A stretch of 64,000 bases of DNA from Pseudomonas sp. StFLB209 (GTDB taxonomy: Bacteria; Pseudomonadota; Gammaproteobacteria; Pseudomonadales; Pseudomonadaceae), in contig NZ_AP014637.1 in the NCBI RefSeq assembly GCF_000829415.1, positions 806,001-870,000 on the forward strand. The letters are read 5' to 3'. This document shows positions 25,330 through 35,889 of this stretch, in pieces. A program made the position numbers and the translations under genes. The notes beneath the pieces are model-generated. The model was not told the DNA's origin. It searched no databases and worked only from the letters and a program-made list of their open reading frames with translations. The number at the start of each line of letters is the position of its first letter. Within the stretch, counting starts at the first letter, position 1.

Positions 25330-26940
25330 ATGATAAGAATCAATGGCGATACCTCATCCGTCACCCGAACAACATCGCAGCCAGTGCCCACAAGCTCTGA
25401 TACCGGAAATATAGAGAAATTCGAACGCTCGCCCCATGAATCAAATACTTTCTCAAGTCTCGCCCAACAACTGAGTGCAGCGGCCACGCACGCTTTAAAC
25501 CGAGAGAGTCGCCTCACAAACGATGAGGTAAAAGCCGAATCTCATCGTTTAGTTTTACAACTTACTGACCGTAATGACCAAGGCCACCAAACCAGATCAG
25601 TGGACGGGATGACTGCCACACTATCGGAGCAAGCGCGTCGAGCAGTAAATTTTCTTGCCGGCAAAGGCAGTAATCCGTTTCAGGGTCTACCCAACAGCAG
25701 CCTGACACTGATTATCTGGGACGACAGCCAGACGTTCAGCCTGAGTGAGCGCAAGGCTGCCTGGCAAGAATACAAAGCGTTGCAAGGTGCGCAGCAGCAA
25801 ACGTTCGTGCGCGCGGCACAAATGGAACTGAGCGTACACGGCCGGATTGGTGACACGACACGCCAGGCGCAGAATCACTTCAGACAACTGTCGGCCATGG
25901 CGCAAGCACAATACCCGGAAGATTATGCCCAGCGTCTGGAGTCGATTGGCAGTCAGAAGAACCTTTCAGATAAGCTTGAGCACGATAAGACGGACACTGG
26001 CCGCTTAATCGAGCAGATGTTCACATCAGACCGTTCTGAGCCAAAAACAACTGAAATCTCAGCGACCGTGGTTACATCTGGAAAGTCAGCTAATGCGCAG
26101 CAAAAAACTGGCTATCAAACGTTGATATTGCGTCTGTATGGCAATTTTGAACATCCATTGATCGAGCCCGGCCAGCGCAGAAGCGAAGTCAATATGCGGC
26201 GTGGCACCTATGACTTTCTGACCAAAGAAGATCGTACCCTAGTAGCCGATATGTATGAGTACAGTCAGCGACAAGGCGTCGATCTAAAGTTTGTCGATGA
26301 CTTGGCCTATGACCTCGCGGAGTATCGACAGTTGGACAATGGCCGGGTTTTGATCAACCAGAATCACATTAACAAATTTGATCGTGATGGGTATCGGATT
26401 TCATTCAGCCACAACAAAGAAAATGCTCTGACAATCAAAAACATCCTGAACAGCACTCATTTCAAAAGCACTCGTCTTGATAAGGGTTTTCTAAAATTCG
26501 CATTTGATCCCGGCTTCCAGCCTTACAGCAACGGCAGTGATCTGCAGTTCATGGCACAGATGATCAACCACTTTTCAGCGCAAGGCACTGAACATGACCA
26601 GCTCGATCGCCGTTTCGAGAAATATGATCGGGATACGCGTATCAAAGACAAGATCGTACACAGGTCCAGCACCGTTCAGCGCCAACCGTTACCGGAGCCC
26701 GACTACGCCCATAACAACGGCGTCTGGACCATCACGCCCAAAGGCAAAGCCGCCGGCTACGTCATGGATCCGCTGACCGGCACTCCCATGCTGGCCAAGC
26801 CGAGTGCCAACGCCGAGAGCAAGCCCGGCCATGTTCTAGACGGCTTTTTCGACACCGCAAGCAACAAGCGCAGCCTGCTGACCCCCTTCAACCTGTGGTT
26901 CATGAAATACAAACTGCAGGGCCGGGTACGCAGGCCCTGA
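25330..26940 (+). CDS. Large orphan protein, effector-like
   Basis: A 536-aa protein I do not recognise. The first 45 residues are Ser/Thr-rich and low in structure (DTSSVTRTTSQPVPTSSDTG), with no signal peptide and no membrane helix. Residues about 110-205 are helical (FSLSERKAAWQEYKALQ), resembling the modular helical segments of Pseudomonas-only hypotheticals. A mixed central domain follows, and the C-terminus carries GYVMDPLTGTPML. Base composition is AT-rich in the middle and returns to chromosome average near the 3' end. It might be a secreted or effector-type protein, but that is inference. The ATG at 25330 is the first in frame. Confidence 0.65.
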   Translation: MIRINGDTSSVTRTTSQPVPTSSDTGNIEKFERSPHESNTFSSLAQQLSAAATHALNRESRLTNDEVKAESHRLVLQLTDRNDQGHQTRSVDGMTATLSEQARRAVNFLAGKGSNPFQGLPNSSLTLIIWDDSQTFSLSERKAAWQEYKALQGAQQQTFVRAAQMELSVHGRIGDTTRQAQNHFRQLSAMAQAQYPEDYAQRLESIGSQKNLSDKLEHDKTDTGRLIEQMFTSDRSEPKTTEISATVVTSGKSANAQQKTGYQTLILRLYGNFEHPLIEPGQRRSEVNMRRGTYDFLTKEDRTLVADMYEYSQRQGVDLKFVDDLAYDLAEYRQLDNGRVLINQNHINKFDRDGYRISFSHNKENALTIKNILNSTHFKSTRLDKGFLKFAFDPGFQPYSNGSDLQFMAQMINHFSAQGTEHDQLDRRFEKYDRDTRIKDKIVHRSSTVQRQPLPEPDYAHNNGVWTITPKGKAAGYVMDPLTGTPMLAKPSANAESKPGHVLDGFFDTASNKRSLLTPFNLWFMKYKLQGRVRRP

Positions 26941-26959
26941 GTCTGGAGCAGGCCCGCCG

Positions 26960-27412
26960 TCAGGCGAGTTTGCCAATCAGCTCAGCCAGCCAAGGCTCGG
27001 CGTCGGTGTCCGGGGTGACGCTCTCACTGGCATCCAGGCGCAGCATAGGCTGCACCTCATTGACGCCCAGCTCGCCGAACAACTCGCGCAGTTGTTCGCC
27101 ACCGCCACAGAACGTGTCATCGTAGGCGCTGTCACCCAGCGCGATCACTGCGCCCGGCAGGCCGCGCAGGCTGGCGGGCAGTTCATCGCGCAGCTGGTAG
27201 TACAGATCCTGGATATTGTCGGGCAGTTCACCCATGCCGGTGGTGGAGGTCACCGCTAACAACGCCTGAGGGGCAAAGCCCAGCAGTTCGGCCTGGGTCA
27301 GGCGCGAATTGAGCAGCACTTCGTGGCCGGCACTGCGCAGCAGGCCGCTGGCATGCCGGGCAACGTCTTCTGCTGCGCCGAAGACAGAACCGCAAAGGAT
27401 GGCAATTTTCAT
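26960..27412 (-). CDS. Flavodoxin-like (MioC-type) protein
   Basis: A 150-aa flavodoxin-fold protein. The FMN phosphate loop is replaced by LCGSVFGAAEDVARH at residues about 5-20. The isoalloxazine loops are recognisable as VTSTTGMGELPDN and ALGDSAYDDTFCGGG. The ATG at 27412 (MKIAIL) is preferred to the start four codons upstream. It is convergent with the orphan gene; P. aeruginosa has a similar flavodoxin near its folM-folE-folX genes (from memory). An electron-transfer role is inferred. Confidence 0.85.
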   Translation of the reverse strand: MKIAILCGSVFGAAEDVARHASGLLRSAGHEVLLNSRLTQAELLGFAPQALLAVTSTTGMGELPDNIQDLYYQLRDELPASLRGLPGAVIALGDSAYDDTFCGGGEQLRELFGELGVNEVQPMLRLDASESVTPDTDAEPWLAELIGKLA

Positions 27413-27669
27413 AAGTAGTCCCATGACCCGGTAAAAATTCAGGCATTATGCACCATCACGTCGGCCTGTTTGTTCAGCCAGGATGCAAAGCATGACTTGC
27501 CGACTTTAATGATGAGCACCGGGCCTGCGTTCTGACGTACGGTCAGCCCCCTCAAAACCATGTGATCCGGGCCTGAGACAGAATCGCCGGTGCTTTACGA
27601 CCAACGGTATGAACATTACCGGGAATCAATGGTCTCCTTACACAATTGCGGACTCGTCCGAGCTTCGAT

Positions 27670-28275
27670 ATGAACCCTGACGCCTTACTGACGCAGGATG
27701 AACTGGATTTCATCCTGGACATGCAGCACAACCCGAAACTCAATGTGCGTGACAACACGCGCAATTTGATGATGAACGGTGGTGCCCAGATTCAGGAACT
27801 GTTGGCGCGCTTGGCGGCGAGCGAGCAGGTGACCATCCAGGCGCAGTTCAATAACCAGCAGATGACCTTCCCGCTTCATCTTGTGGAAGACGAGTTCCAT
27901 GCCTTGCACCTTGAGCTGGGCACGCCGAGTATCTACGAAGAAGGCCCGCAGATTCGCCCATGGCGTCTGATATTGCCCAAACCACAGCCGCTGGAAACCG
28001 AGGATGGTGCGCTGACGGCCCTGTGGATACACGAAATATCCTTTAAAGGCGTATTACTGGAGCAGCGCCGCCCCGGTGATTTCCCCCAGCGTTTTTCAGC
28101 CTGGTTCGCCCCTGATGATTACGAGCCGATACCGTTGCGCGGCCGTTTCGAACGCCTGACCGAAAATGGCATGGCAGCCTATCGGCTGAGCCAGAGCAAT
28201 CCGTTGCATGCCGAGCGCCTGCGCCAGTACATGCTTCATGAGCATCGCAAGGCCAATCCCGACCTGCACGCCTGA
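27670..28275 (+). CDS. PilZ/YcgR-like protein
   Basis: A 201-aa two-part protein. The N-terminal half (about 1-105) has beta-rich segments like the YcgR N-domain (EQVTIQAQFNNQQMTFPLHL). The C-terminal half contains HEISFKGVLLE, which resembles the PilZ [D/N]xSxxG loop, and ends with the PilZ-like helix NPLHAERLRQYMLHEHR. The RxxxR motif needed for c-di-GMP binding is not evident, so ligand binding is doubtful. The ATG at 27670 is preferred over the upstream TTG. It is a single gene. Confidence 0.5.
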   Translation: MNPDALLTQDELDFILDMQHNPKLNVRDNTRNLMMNGGAQIQELLARLAASEQVTIQAQFNNQQMTFPLHLVEDEFHALHLELGTPSIYEEGPQIRPWRLILPKPQPLETEDGALTALWIHEISFKGVLLEQRRPGDFPQRFSAWFAPDDYEPIPLRGRFERLTENGMAAYRLSQSNPLHAERLRQYMLHEHRKANPDLHA

Positions 28276-28446
28276 ACATACCTTGGGCGCGAACTCAGCC
28301 GACCCAAACTCCCTCTGGATTGTTTTGCAAATTCAGGAATAATCCTTGCTTGCTTTCAAGCGAAGCCGTCGCGGTTCCACCACCCCGGAGCCATGACTTG
28401 TGCGCGTCCCTACCCGGGAGGCTCATGCATCTATTGGAGATACACA

Positions 28447-29013
28447 ATGTCTACTGCTCCCGTCACCTTGATGGTGGCCCGCCGTGTGACCCACGGTCGC
28501 TATCAGGAGTTAATCGCCTGGCTGCATGAAGGCGAACGCCTGGCCACTGATTTTCCCGGTTACCTCGGCTCTGGGGTGTTGGCACCGCCACCGGGCGATG
28601 ATCAATTTCAGATGATATTCCGCTTCACCGACGCGCAGACCATGCACGCCTGGGAGCATTCTGCGTCACGACGCGCCTGGTTGGTGCGCGGCAGCGGCCT
28701 GTTCGACAGTCCATCGGAGCAGCGCGCCAACGGTATCGCCGGCTGGTTTGGCAGCGCCGGTACACGCCCGCCGCGCTGGAAACAGGCCGTGGCCATCTGG
28801 CTGGCATTTTTCCCAGTGTCGCTGCTGTTCAATTATGTTCTCGGACCGCTGCTGAGCCAGCTTGAACTGATGCCACGCATCATGCTCAGCACCCTGATGC
28901 TTACACCGTTAATGGTCTATCTGTTCATTCCACTGTCGACCCGCCTGCTGTCCAGCTGGCTCAATGACAGCCCGCAGCGCAGCAATCGCGCCGGATCGAC
29001 GGCTCCGCACTGA
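28447..29013 (+). CDS. Antibiotic-biosynthesis-monooxygenase-domain protein with membrane tail
   Basis: A 188-aa protein. Residues about 8-95 form an ABM/dimeric ferredoxin-like fold (VTLMVARRVTHGRYQELIAW, FPGYLGSGVLAPPPG, FQMIFRFTDAQTMHAWEHS). Two hydrophobic helices follow (about 118-140 and 148-168), placing the domain at the cytoplasmic membrane. Such ABM-TM proteins are common and functionally uncharacterised. The ATG at 28447 follows GGAG. Confidence 0.78.
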   Translation: MSTAPVTLMVARRVTHGRYQELIAWLHEGERLATDFPGYLGSGVLAPPPGDDQFQMIFRFTDAQTMHAWEHSASRRAWLVRGSGLFDSPSEQRANGIAGWFGSAGTRPPRWKQAVAIWLAFFPVSLLFNYVLGPLLSQLELMPRIMLSTLMLTPLMVYLFIPLSTRLLSSWLNDSPQRSNRAGSTAPH

Positions 29014-29191
29014 GAGACCACCCACCACGCCTGGAGCCGGCACAGCCCTCCAGGACGTGCAAGCCTGCCCCGCAGGTTGTACAGCGCACGGCATTGGTAT
29101 AACTTCGCTCGTTACACCAGTTTCCAACCTGTACGCAGATGTGATCCTTGTATCTCATCCTGCTGCGCAGATCTGACTCCGTGAGCTGTCC

Positions 29192-29899
29192 ATGGCCTCC
29201 ACTGCACCGATACTGATCACCGGCGCCAGCCAGCGCGTCGGCCTGCACTGTGCGCAGCGCCTGCTCGAAGAAGGTCAGGCGGTGATCATCAGTTACAGAA
29301 CGCCACGACCTGCAGTCGAGCAGTTGCGTGCGGCAGGGGCTGTTACCCTGCACGCCGATTTTTCGTCGCAGACCGGCATCATGGCGTTTATCGACACCCT
29401 GAAGCAGCACACCGACTGCCTGCGGGCCATTGTGCATAACGCTTCAGAGTGGCTGGCCGAAACACCGGGGGACGAGGCCGAGGTCTTCACCCGGATGTTC
29501 AACATTCACATGCTTGCGCCCTACCTGATCAACCTGCATGGGGCCAGGCTTTTGCAACGCAGTGCGGTCGCCGACATCGTGCATATCAGCGATGACGTGA
29601 CCCGCAAGGGCAGCAGCAAGCACACCGCTTACTGTGCCAGCAAGGCTGGCCTGGAAAGCCTGACCCTGTCGTTCGCCGCGCGCCTGGCGCCGCAGATCAA
29701 GGTCAACGGCATTGCCCCGGCGCTGCTGATGTTCCAACCCGATGACGACGCGGCATACCGCGCCCAGACCCTGGCCAAGTCGGCCCTGGGCATCGAGCCT
29801 GGCCCGGAGGTGATCTATCAGAGCCTGCGCTACCTGCTCGACACGCCCTACGTGACCGGCACCACCCTGACCGTAAACGGCGGACGGCATCTCAAGTAA
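29192..29899 (+). CDS. folM: Dihydromonapterin reductase FolM
   Basis: A 235-aa short-chain dehydrogenase: cofactor loop [20 protein letters not shown] (the TGxxxRxG form typical of FolM/pteridine reductases), a central HNASEW, catalytic Tyr/Lys in YCASKAG, and a C-terminal [13 protein letters not shown]. FolM reduces dihydromonapterin to tetrahydromonapterin. The following folE and folX supply the earlier steps, so the three genes form a tetrahydromonapterin unit. Confidence 0.87.
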   Translation: MASTAPILITGASQRVGLHCAQRLLEEGQAVIISYRTPRPAVEQLRAAGAVTLHADFSSQTGIMAFIDTLKQHTDCLRAIVHNASEWLAETPGDEAEVFTRMFNIHMLAPYLINLHGARLLQRSAVADIVHISDDVTRKGSSKHTAYCASKAGLESLTLSFAARLAPQIKVNGIAPALLMFQPDDDAAYRAQTLAKSALGIEPGPEVIYQSLRYLLDTPYVTGTTLTVNGGRHLK

Positions 29900-29919
29900 G
29901 CCGCCCCGAGGACCCTGAA

Positions 29920-30483
29920 ATGAGCGAACCCCTGTCACAGCAGTACCGAGACATTCTCGTGGGCCTGGGCGAAGATCCGCAGCGTGAAGGCCTGCTCGAT
30001 ACCCCCAAGCGGGCCGCCAAGGCCATGCAGTACCTCTGCCACGGCTACAATCAGAGCCTGGACGAAATCATCAATGGCGCGCTGTTTGCCTCGGACAACG
30101 ACGAGATGGTGATCGTCAAGGACATCGAGCTGTACTCGTTGTGTGAACACCACCTGCTGCCCTTCATCGGCAAAGCTCATGTGGCCTATATTCCCACCGG
30201 CAAGGTCCTGGGCCTGTCGAAGATCGCCCGGGTGGTGGATATGTTCGCCCGCCGCCTGCAGATCCAGGAAAACCTGACCCGACAAATCGCCGAAGCCATC
30301 CAGAGCGTCACCCAGGCCGCCGGTGTGGCGGTGGTGGTCGAAGCGCAGCACATGTGCATGATGATGCGCGGTGTCGAGAAACAGAATTCACTGATGAACA
30401 CTTCAGTCATGCTCGGTGCATTCCGTGAGTCGAGCACCACGCGCATGGAGTTTCTGCAACTGATCGGACGGAGCAAGGGCTGA
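29920..30483 (+). CDS. folE: GTP cyclohydrolase I
   Basis: A 187-aa type I GTP cyclohydrolase, the normal length. Zinc-ligand and active-site segments are present: [37 protein letters not shown] and [16 protein letters not shown]. It converts GTP to dihydroneopterin triphosphate. It starts 20 bp after folM and its stop overlaps the folX ATG by one base, so the unit is transcribed and translated together. Confidence 0.92.
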   Translation: MSEPLSQQYRDILVGLGEDPQREGLLDTPKRAAKAMQYLCHGYNQSLDEIINGALFASDNDEMVIVKDIELYSLCEHHLLPFIGKAHVAYIPTGKVLGLSKIARVVDMFARRLQIQENLTRQIAEAIQSVTQAAGVAVVVEAQHMCMMMRGVEKQNSLMNTSVMLGAFRESSTTRMEFLQLIGRSKG

Positions 30484-30854
30484 TGGCGAAACTGGAACCA
30501 GGCACCGCGCGCATCCGGGTCAAGGACCTGCGCCTGCGCACATTCATCGGCATCAACGAAGACGAGATTCTCAACAAGCAGGACGTGCTGATCAACCTGA
30601 CGATCTGCTACCCGGCCCAGCAAGCGGTGCGCGACAACGACATCGATCACGCGCTGAATTACCGCACCATCACCAAGGCAATCATCCAGCACGTCGAAGG
30701 CAATCGCTTCGCCCTGCTCGAACGCCTGACCCAGGAAGTCCTGGATCTGGTGATGAGTAATGAAGCGGTGACCTACGCCGAGGTTGAAGTCGACAAACCT
30801 CACGCCCTGCGTTTTGCCGAGTCGGTGTCGATCACCCTCTCTGGCCAGCGCTGA
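30483..30854 (+). CDS. folX: Dihydroneopterin triphosphate 2'-epimerase
   Basis: A 123-aa member of the FolB/FolX tunnel-fold family: [28 protein letters not shown] and [15 protein letters not shown]. FolX epimerises dihydroneopterin triphosphate to the monapterin form. The position between folE and downstream genes and the folM neighbour favour FolX over FolB. Confidence 0.88.
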   Translation: MAKLEPGTARIRVKDLRLRTFIGINEDEILNKQDVLINLTICYPAQQAVRDNDIDHALNYRTITKAIIQHVEGNRFALLERLTQEVLDLVMSNEAVTYAEVEVDKPHALRFAESVSITLSGQR

Positions 30855-30883
30855 TATCATCGCGCGCTTCAACGGAGCCCATC

Positions 30884-31192
30884 ATGACCGAGCCACAATT
30901 GACCGAACAGCAACGCCTGGAACTCGAAGCGGCCGCCTTCCGCCGCCTGGTTGCCCATCTGGACAGCCGCAAGGACGTGCAGAACATCGACCTGATGAAC
31001 CTCTCGGGTTTTTGCCGCAACTGCCTGTCGAAGTGGTACAAGGCCGCCGCTGACGAGCGCAGCATCGAGGTCAGCCTCGACGACGCCCGCGAGGTGGTCT
31101 ACGGCATGCCGTACAACGAGTGGAAATCGCTTTACCAGAAACAAGCCAGTGCCGAGCAACTTGCGGCCTTCAAGGAACCCAAGCATGACTGA
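30884..31192 (+). CDS. DUF1244 family protein
   Basis: A 102-aa helical protein with the family core AAAFRRLVAHLDSRKDVQNI, MNLSGFCRNCLSKWY and VYGMPYNEWK. The function is unknown; the conserved CRNC segment is notable. It begins 29 bp after folX behind GGAG, and its 3' end overlaps the HopJ gene by 8 bp, so it probably belongs to the same transcript. Confidence 0.87.
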   Translation: MTEPQLTEQQRLELEAAAFRRLVAHLDSRKDVQNIDLMNLSGFCRNCLSKWYKAAADERSIEVSLDDAREVVYGMPYNEWKSLYQKQASAEQLAAFKEPKHD

Positions 31193-31526
31193 TCTGAACA
31201 CCCTGCGCGCCAGCCTGCGCAGCGGCCAACACGCATTCGCAGAGACCCTGGCATTCATTGCCGAAGGCTACGACTACCAGCCACAGGCCTTCCGCAATGG
31301 CGAGGTGGAAAACGTTGCCGGGCAGAACGAGGGTTCGTGCAAGACCCTGGGCCTGGCCCTGCTTGAAGGGCTGAGCGACGAAGAAGCCCTGCTGGCCTTC
31401 GGCGAACACTATCGCTCGGTACAGGCCACTCCTGAAGGCAGCGACCACGGCAATATTCGCGCCCTGATTGCCCATGGCCTGGCCGGCGTGAAGTTCGAAG
31501 CCGAACCGCTCAAGCGCAAAGCCTGA
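31185..31526 (+). CDS. HopJ-family protein
   Basis: A 113-aa protein matching the HopJ family: FAETLAFIAEGYDYQPQAF, NGEVENVAGQNEGSCK and YRSVQATPEGSDHGNIRAL. The type III effector label comes from a P. syringae screen. The protein is widespread in bacteria without type III secretion, and coupling to DUF1244 and folate genes here points to a housekeeping role. The ATG at 31185 lies inside the DUF1244 3' end. Confidence 0.87.
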   Translation: MTDLNTLRASLRSGQHAFAETLAFIAEGYDYQPQAFRNGEVENVAGQNEGSCKTLGLALLEGLSDEEALLAFGEHYRSVQATPEGSDHGNIRALIAHGLAGVKFEAEPLKRKA

Positions 31527-31570
31527 TCTGCGCCGCTGAAGCGGCTCTTACGGGCGCGCAAGGCACAAAA

Positions 31571-31597
31571 AAACCGGCTATCGAAGCCGGTTTTTTT
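31571..31597. terminator. Bidirectional terminator between the HopJ gene and trxB
   Basis: AAACCGGCT and AGCCGGTTT form a 9-bp stem around ATCGA, with A-run upstream and T-run downstream, ending both convergent transcripts. Confidence 0.92.
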
Positions 31598-31612
31598 GTG
31601 GGTCAGACGCAA

Positions 31613-33297
<1,685 letters not shown>

Positions 33298-33376
33298 GGA
33301 TGACTCCAGTCAGAAATGGAAAAGGATAGGTGAGGAAATTGGTCATCAGCCTATCGGGGTGGCGAAGATTAAGGAA

Positions 33377-33413
33377 ATTTCGTTTCACAATCCACCTCAT
33401 AGACTTCTCCTAT
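33377..33413. promoter_or_regulatory. Candidate OxyR binding site
   Basis: The tetrads ATTT, CAAT, ATAG and CTAT are separated by exactly 7, 7 and 7 bases. They match the OxyR consensus pattern ATAG-N7-CTAT-N7-ATAG-N7-CTAT at 13 of 16 positions, with the last two tetrads perfect. The site lies 80 bp upstream of the ahpB ATG, in the ahpB-cysZ divergent region. Confidence 0.65.
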
Positions 33414-33559
33414 TCAGAAAAGTACCGAGGCCATTACTTTAACCCCTGCTACGTCGTAGCGGCGAATCCGGGCCATGCCGGACACACAGGCTGGCCAGCC
33501 TCTTTAACCACTGCCACAAAGCCGGTAAGGTCGCCGCAGACCCTGATTCGGAGGCTGTC

Positions 33560-34321
33560 ATGCCCGCACCCGCCCTCACCGGCCCGCAATACCTCGCCGA
33601 AGGCCTGAAACTGATCCTCAGTCCTGGCCTGCGCCTGTTTGTCCTGCTGCCCTTGAGCATCAACCTGCTGCTGTTCGGGGGCCTGGTGTACCTGGCGGTG
33701 CATCAGTTCGGCATGTGGGTGGACACCTTCATGCCGACCCTGCCGGACTGGCTGAGCTTTCTGAGCTACATCCTGTGGCCGCTGTTCGTGTTGCTGGTGC
33801 TATTGATGGTGTTCTTCACCTTCACCATGCTGGCCAACATCATTGCCGCACCGTTCAACGGTTTTCTGTCGGAAAAGGTCGAGGCCGTGGTGCGCGGTGA
33901 AGACACCTCACCACCGTTCAGTTGGGGTGAACTGGCCGCCATGATTCCCCGCACTCTGGCTCGTGAAGCTCGCAAGCTGGGTTACATGTTGCCGCGGGTT
34001 ATAGGGCTGTTCATCCTGTCGTTCATTCCGGTGGTCAACCTGATCGCGACCCCGCTGTGGCTGTTGTTCGGTGTATGGATGATGGCAATCCAATACATCG
34101 ACTATCCCGCCGACAACAACAAAATGAGCTGGCAGGACATGCTCGCCTGGCTGCGCAGCAAACGCTGGGCCTGTTTGAGTTTTGGCGGCACGGTGTATGC
34201 CGCGTTGCTGATCCCGTTCGTCAATATTTTCATGATGCCGGCAGCGGTGGCCGGGGCGACGTTGTTCTGGGTCCGGGAGCGGGCCGAGGCAGGTTTGTCA
34301 CAGGCTAATACTGGCCGTTAA
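33560..34321 (+). CDS. cysZ: CysZ-like sulfate transporter
   Basis: A 253-aa inner-membrane protein with about four to five long hydrophobic segments (about 25-45, 65-95, 150-180, 205-235) and family landmarks [34 protein letters not shown] and [13 protein letters not shown]. CysZ mediates sulfate entry for cysteine synthesis. It is divergent from ahpB-trxB, an arrangement I recall from P. aeruginosa. A hairpin follows the stop. Confidence 0.87.
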   Translation: MPAPALTGPQYLAEGLKLILSPGLRLFVLLPLSINLLLFGGLVYLAVHQFGMWVDTFMPTLPDWLSFLSYILWPLFVLLVLLMVFFTFTMLANIIAAPFNGFLSEKVEAVVRGEDTSPPFSWGELAAMIPRTLAREARKLGYMLPRVIGLFILSFIPVVNLIATPLWLLFGVWMMAIQYIDYPADNNKMSWQDMLAWLRSKRWACLSFGGTVYAALLIPFVNIFMMPAAVAGATLFWVRERAEAGLSQANTGR

Positions 34322-34332
34322 AGGCAGATTGT

Positions 34333-34370
34333 TGCCGGGCAGCACAGGGGTGATCACCCGCTGCCCGGCA
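34333..34370 (+). terminator. Hairpin after cysZ
   Basis: TGCCGGGCAGC (34333-34343) pairs with GCTGCCCGGCA (34360-34370), enclosing a second palindrome GGGTGATCACCC. It is a strong stem without a long U-tract. Confidence 0.65.
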
Positions 34371-34527
34371 GCTTTACAGGGCCCCAGCCCTCTTACGCCA
34401 CTATGGCATCGGTCTTGCTCAAGGGATCCGGCGCAGGGAACCAGATTGCCACGGCGGCGTTACGTGCTGTCATCGTCAGCCGCCTCCTGGTCACACCCGG
34501 CGCGCCCACAACCATTGAGGACAGAAC

Positions 34528-35007
34528 ATGCGCATTGATGCCACTTCACCCATTGCCGCGCTCACCGGCCAGCAAAACCCGACAAGAAAATCCGAGGCTG
34601 ATACGCAACAATTCAATGTCCAGGCTGTGCAAGCACAAGCCGCCCTGCCGACAGACAAGCCAACTGACAGTGTCAAATCTGAAAACATGTACGTAAAAAT
34701 GGCCAGGCAATCCCCGGACAAAGCCGAAGAAACCGCATATTCACTGGTCAACGACTCCATGAAAGATCCACTGCTGAACATTTCCAGCTGGCCGGTGATT
34801 CGCTATTCGGTCTCAGGGCAGTTGGTGACAGATGAGTCCAACGCCTACTTCCAGAAACTCTCGGCTGATTCATTGAAACTGCGTACCGACCTCTACAACT
34901 CGGAAAAAGCCAAAGGCACTTCCGCACTCGAAATTGTTGAAAAGCTGGTCGCATTAAATAGCAGTTTGCCCAAAAGTTTTCAGGACATGGCCAACTGGCA
35001 AGCATAA
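34528..35007 (+). CDS. Lineage-specific hypothetical protein
   Basis: A 159-aa soluble protein with a Ser/Thr/Gln/Ala-rich N-terminal third and a helical C-terminal part (WPVIRYSVSGQLVTDES, YNSEKAKGTSALEIVEKL, FQDMANW). No signal peptide or membrane segment is seen. I know such DMANW-type tails only from Pseudomonas hypotheticals and cannot assign a function. The ATG at 34528 follows TTGAGGACAG. A decayed relative with the same C-terminal pattern lies at 35761-35889. Confidence 0.65.
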   Translation: MRIDATSPIAALTGQQNPTRKSEADTQQFNVQAVQAQAALPTDKPTDSVKSENMYVKMARQSPDKAEETAYSLVNDSMKDPLLNISSWPVIRYSVSGQLVTDESNAYFQKLSADSLKLRTDLYNSEKAKGTSALEIVEKLVALNSSLPKSFQDMANWQA

Positions 35008-35071
35008 CGCTGTAGGCAAGGCGGTTTTCGCTTCGGCAACCGCCTATCGCCCCACAAATCCAGGAACATTC

Positions 35072-35263
35072 TTACATTGCTTGGGGAACAATTCGATTTT
35101 CCGGCAACGCGTAATTAATAGCGGCAATCGATCTCCAGCACTGGCAAATAGTTGCCATCAGAAAAACACCAAAGACATGTAAGAATATTCCCAACCAGAC
35201 CAACCAGCGCACTTCCCACTCTTTATTTATAGCCCCATCGCCGCGACAGCATAAACCTGGCAT
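35072..35263 (-). CDS. Possible small membrane protein
   Basis: A 63-aa frame with one hydrophobic stretch (WLVWLGIFLHVFGVFLMATI), in a 300-bp space between two small plus-strand genes. No homology is recognised, and no strong ribosome-binding site is visible. It may be chance in AT-rich DNA. Confidence 0.22.
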   Translation of the reverse strand: MPGLCCRGDGAINKEWEVRWLVWLGIFLHVFGVFLMATICQCWRSIAAINYALPENRIVPQAM

Positions 35264-35307
35264 TCAGTTTGCTCTTCACTATCGTGTCCACAGAAGAGGA
35301 ACTGACC

Positions 35308-35616
35308 ATGACAACTGATTTATCCATTTCGAATTCATCCGGCTACACCCGTGCGCCCGCAGCGCTTGAGAGCGTTCCGTCATCACGCGCAGGCCGATTC
35401 AGCCAGATCCTGAAAAATGCCAGTAACGACGCCCCCAAGCCACCGCCAGAACCTGCCGCCGCTACGCTCATACCTCTTCAGCTAATGCGCCCGGCGACCT
35501 TCATGCAGAACAAGAATGTGCAACAACAAGGGTCGGTCGTGCAGGACGACAACTTTGTACCGGCGCCAGCGGCATTGGAGCGTATCCCTGGCAAAGGGCG
35601 AGTGCTCAAAAACTAG
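35308..35616 (+). CDS. Small hypothetical protein with a duplicated APAALE motif
   Basis: A 102-aa protein, proline-rich and probably disordered. It carries an imperfect duplication: RAPAALESVPSSRAGR at about residue 13 and PAPAALERIPGKGRVLK at the C-terminus, about 70 residues apart. No signal peptide or membrane segment is seen. The ATG at 35308 follows AGAGGAACTG, a good ribosome-binding site, unlike the upstream TTG frame. Function unknown; it lies in a patch of Pseudomonas-specific small genes. Confidence 0.55.
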   Translation: MTTDLSISNSSGYTRAPAALESVPSSRAGRFSQILKNASNDAPKPPPEPAAATLIPLQLMRPATFMQNKNVQQQGSVVQDDNFVPAPAALERIPGKGRVLKN

Positions 35617-35760
35617 CGATGCACCACCCTGGTTTGTTTGACGCACATCGCAAGAGGATCTTTTCCATGTTCTTTTCCACAACCGCCGGTTCTGACCGCC
35701 TCATTCACGCCCACTCAATTCTGAAACACTATAAGTTGAAGGGCGCAACCTTGAGGGACA

Positions 35761-35889
35761 ATGACCGACGAGCAATCAAGGCAGCAGAATGAACTCATGA
35801 AAGGCACGCCTGCCATCAGAACTCTGGAAAAAACCTGAACTTCAACAATGTGCTGTCTCAACGATATCCGTGACATGGCCAATTGGTGA
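35761..35889 (+). pseudogene. Decayed paralogue of the 34528-35007 gene
   Basis: The frame from the ATG at 35761 reads MTDEQ...MKGTPAIRTLEKT, a stop, then TSTMCCLNDIRDMANW and a final stop. Compared with the intact gene (VTDES, AKGTSALEIVEKL, FQDMANWQA), the KGT-EK and DMANW blocks keep exactly the same spacing (20 residues from EK to the Trp). The middle is shortened and an in-frame TGA interrupts it. The rest of the gap 35617-36164 is AT-rich with no other gene I can support. Confidence 0.6.

Noticed and set aside
31185..31526. Type III effector (HopJ name)
   Set aside because: No type III secretion genes or hrp box are visible, and the gene is translationally coupled to DUF1244.
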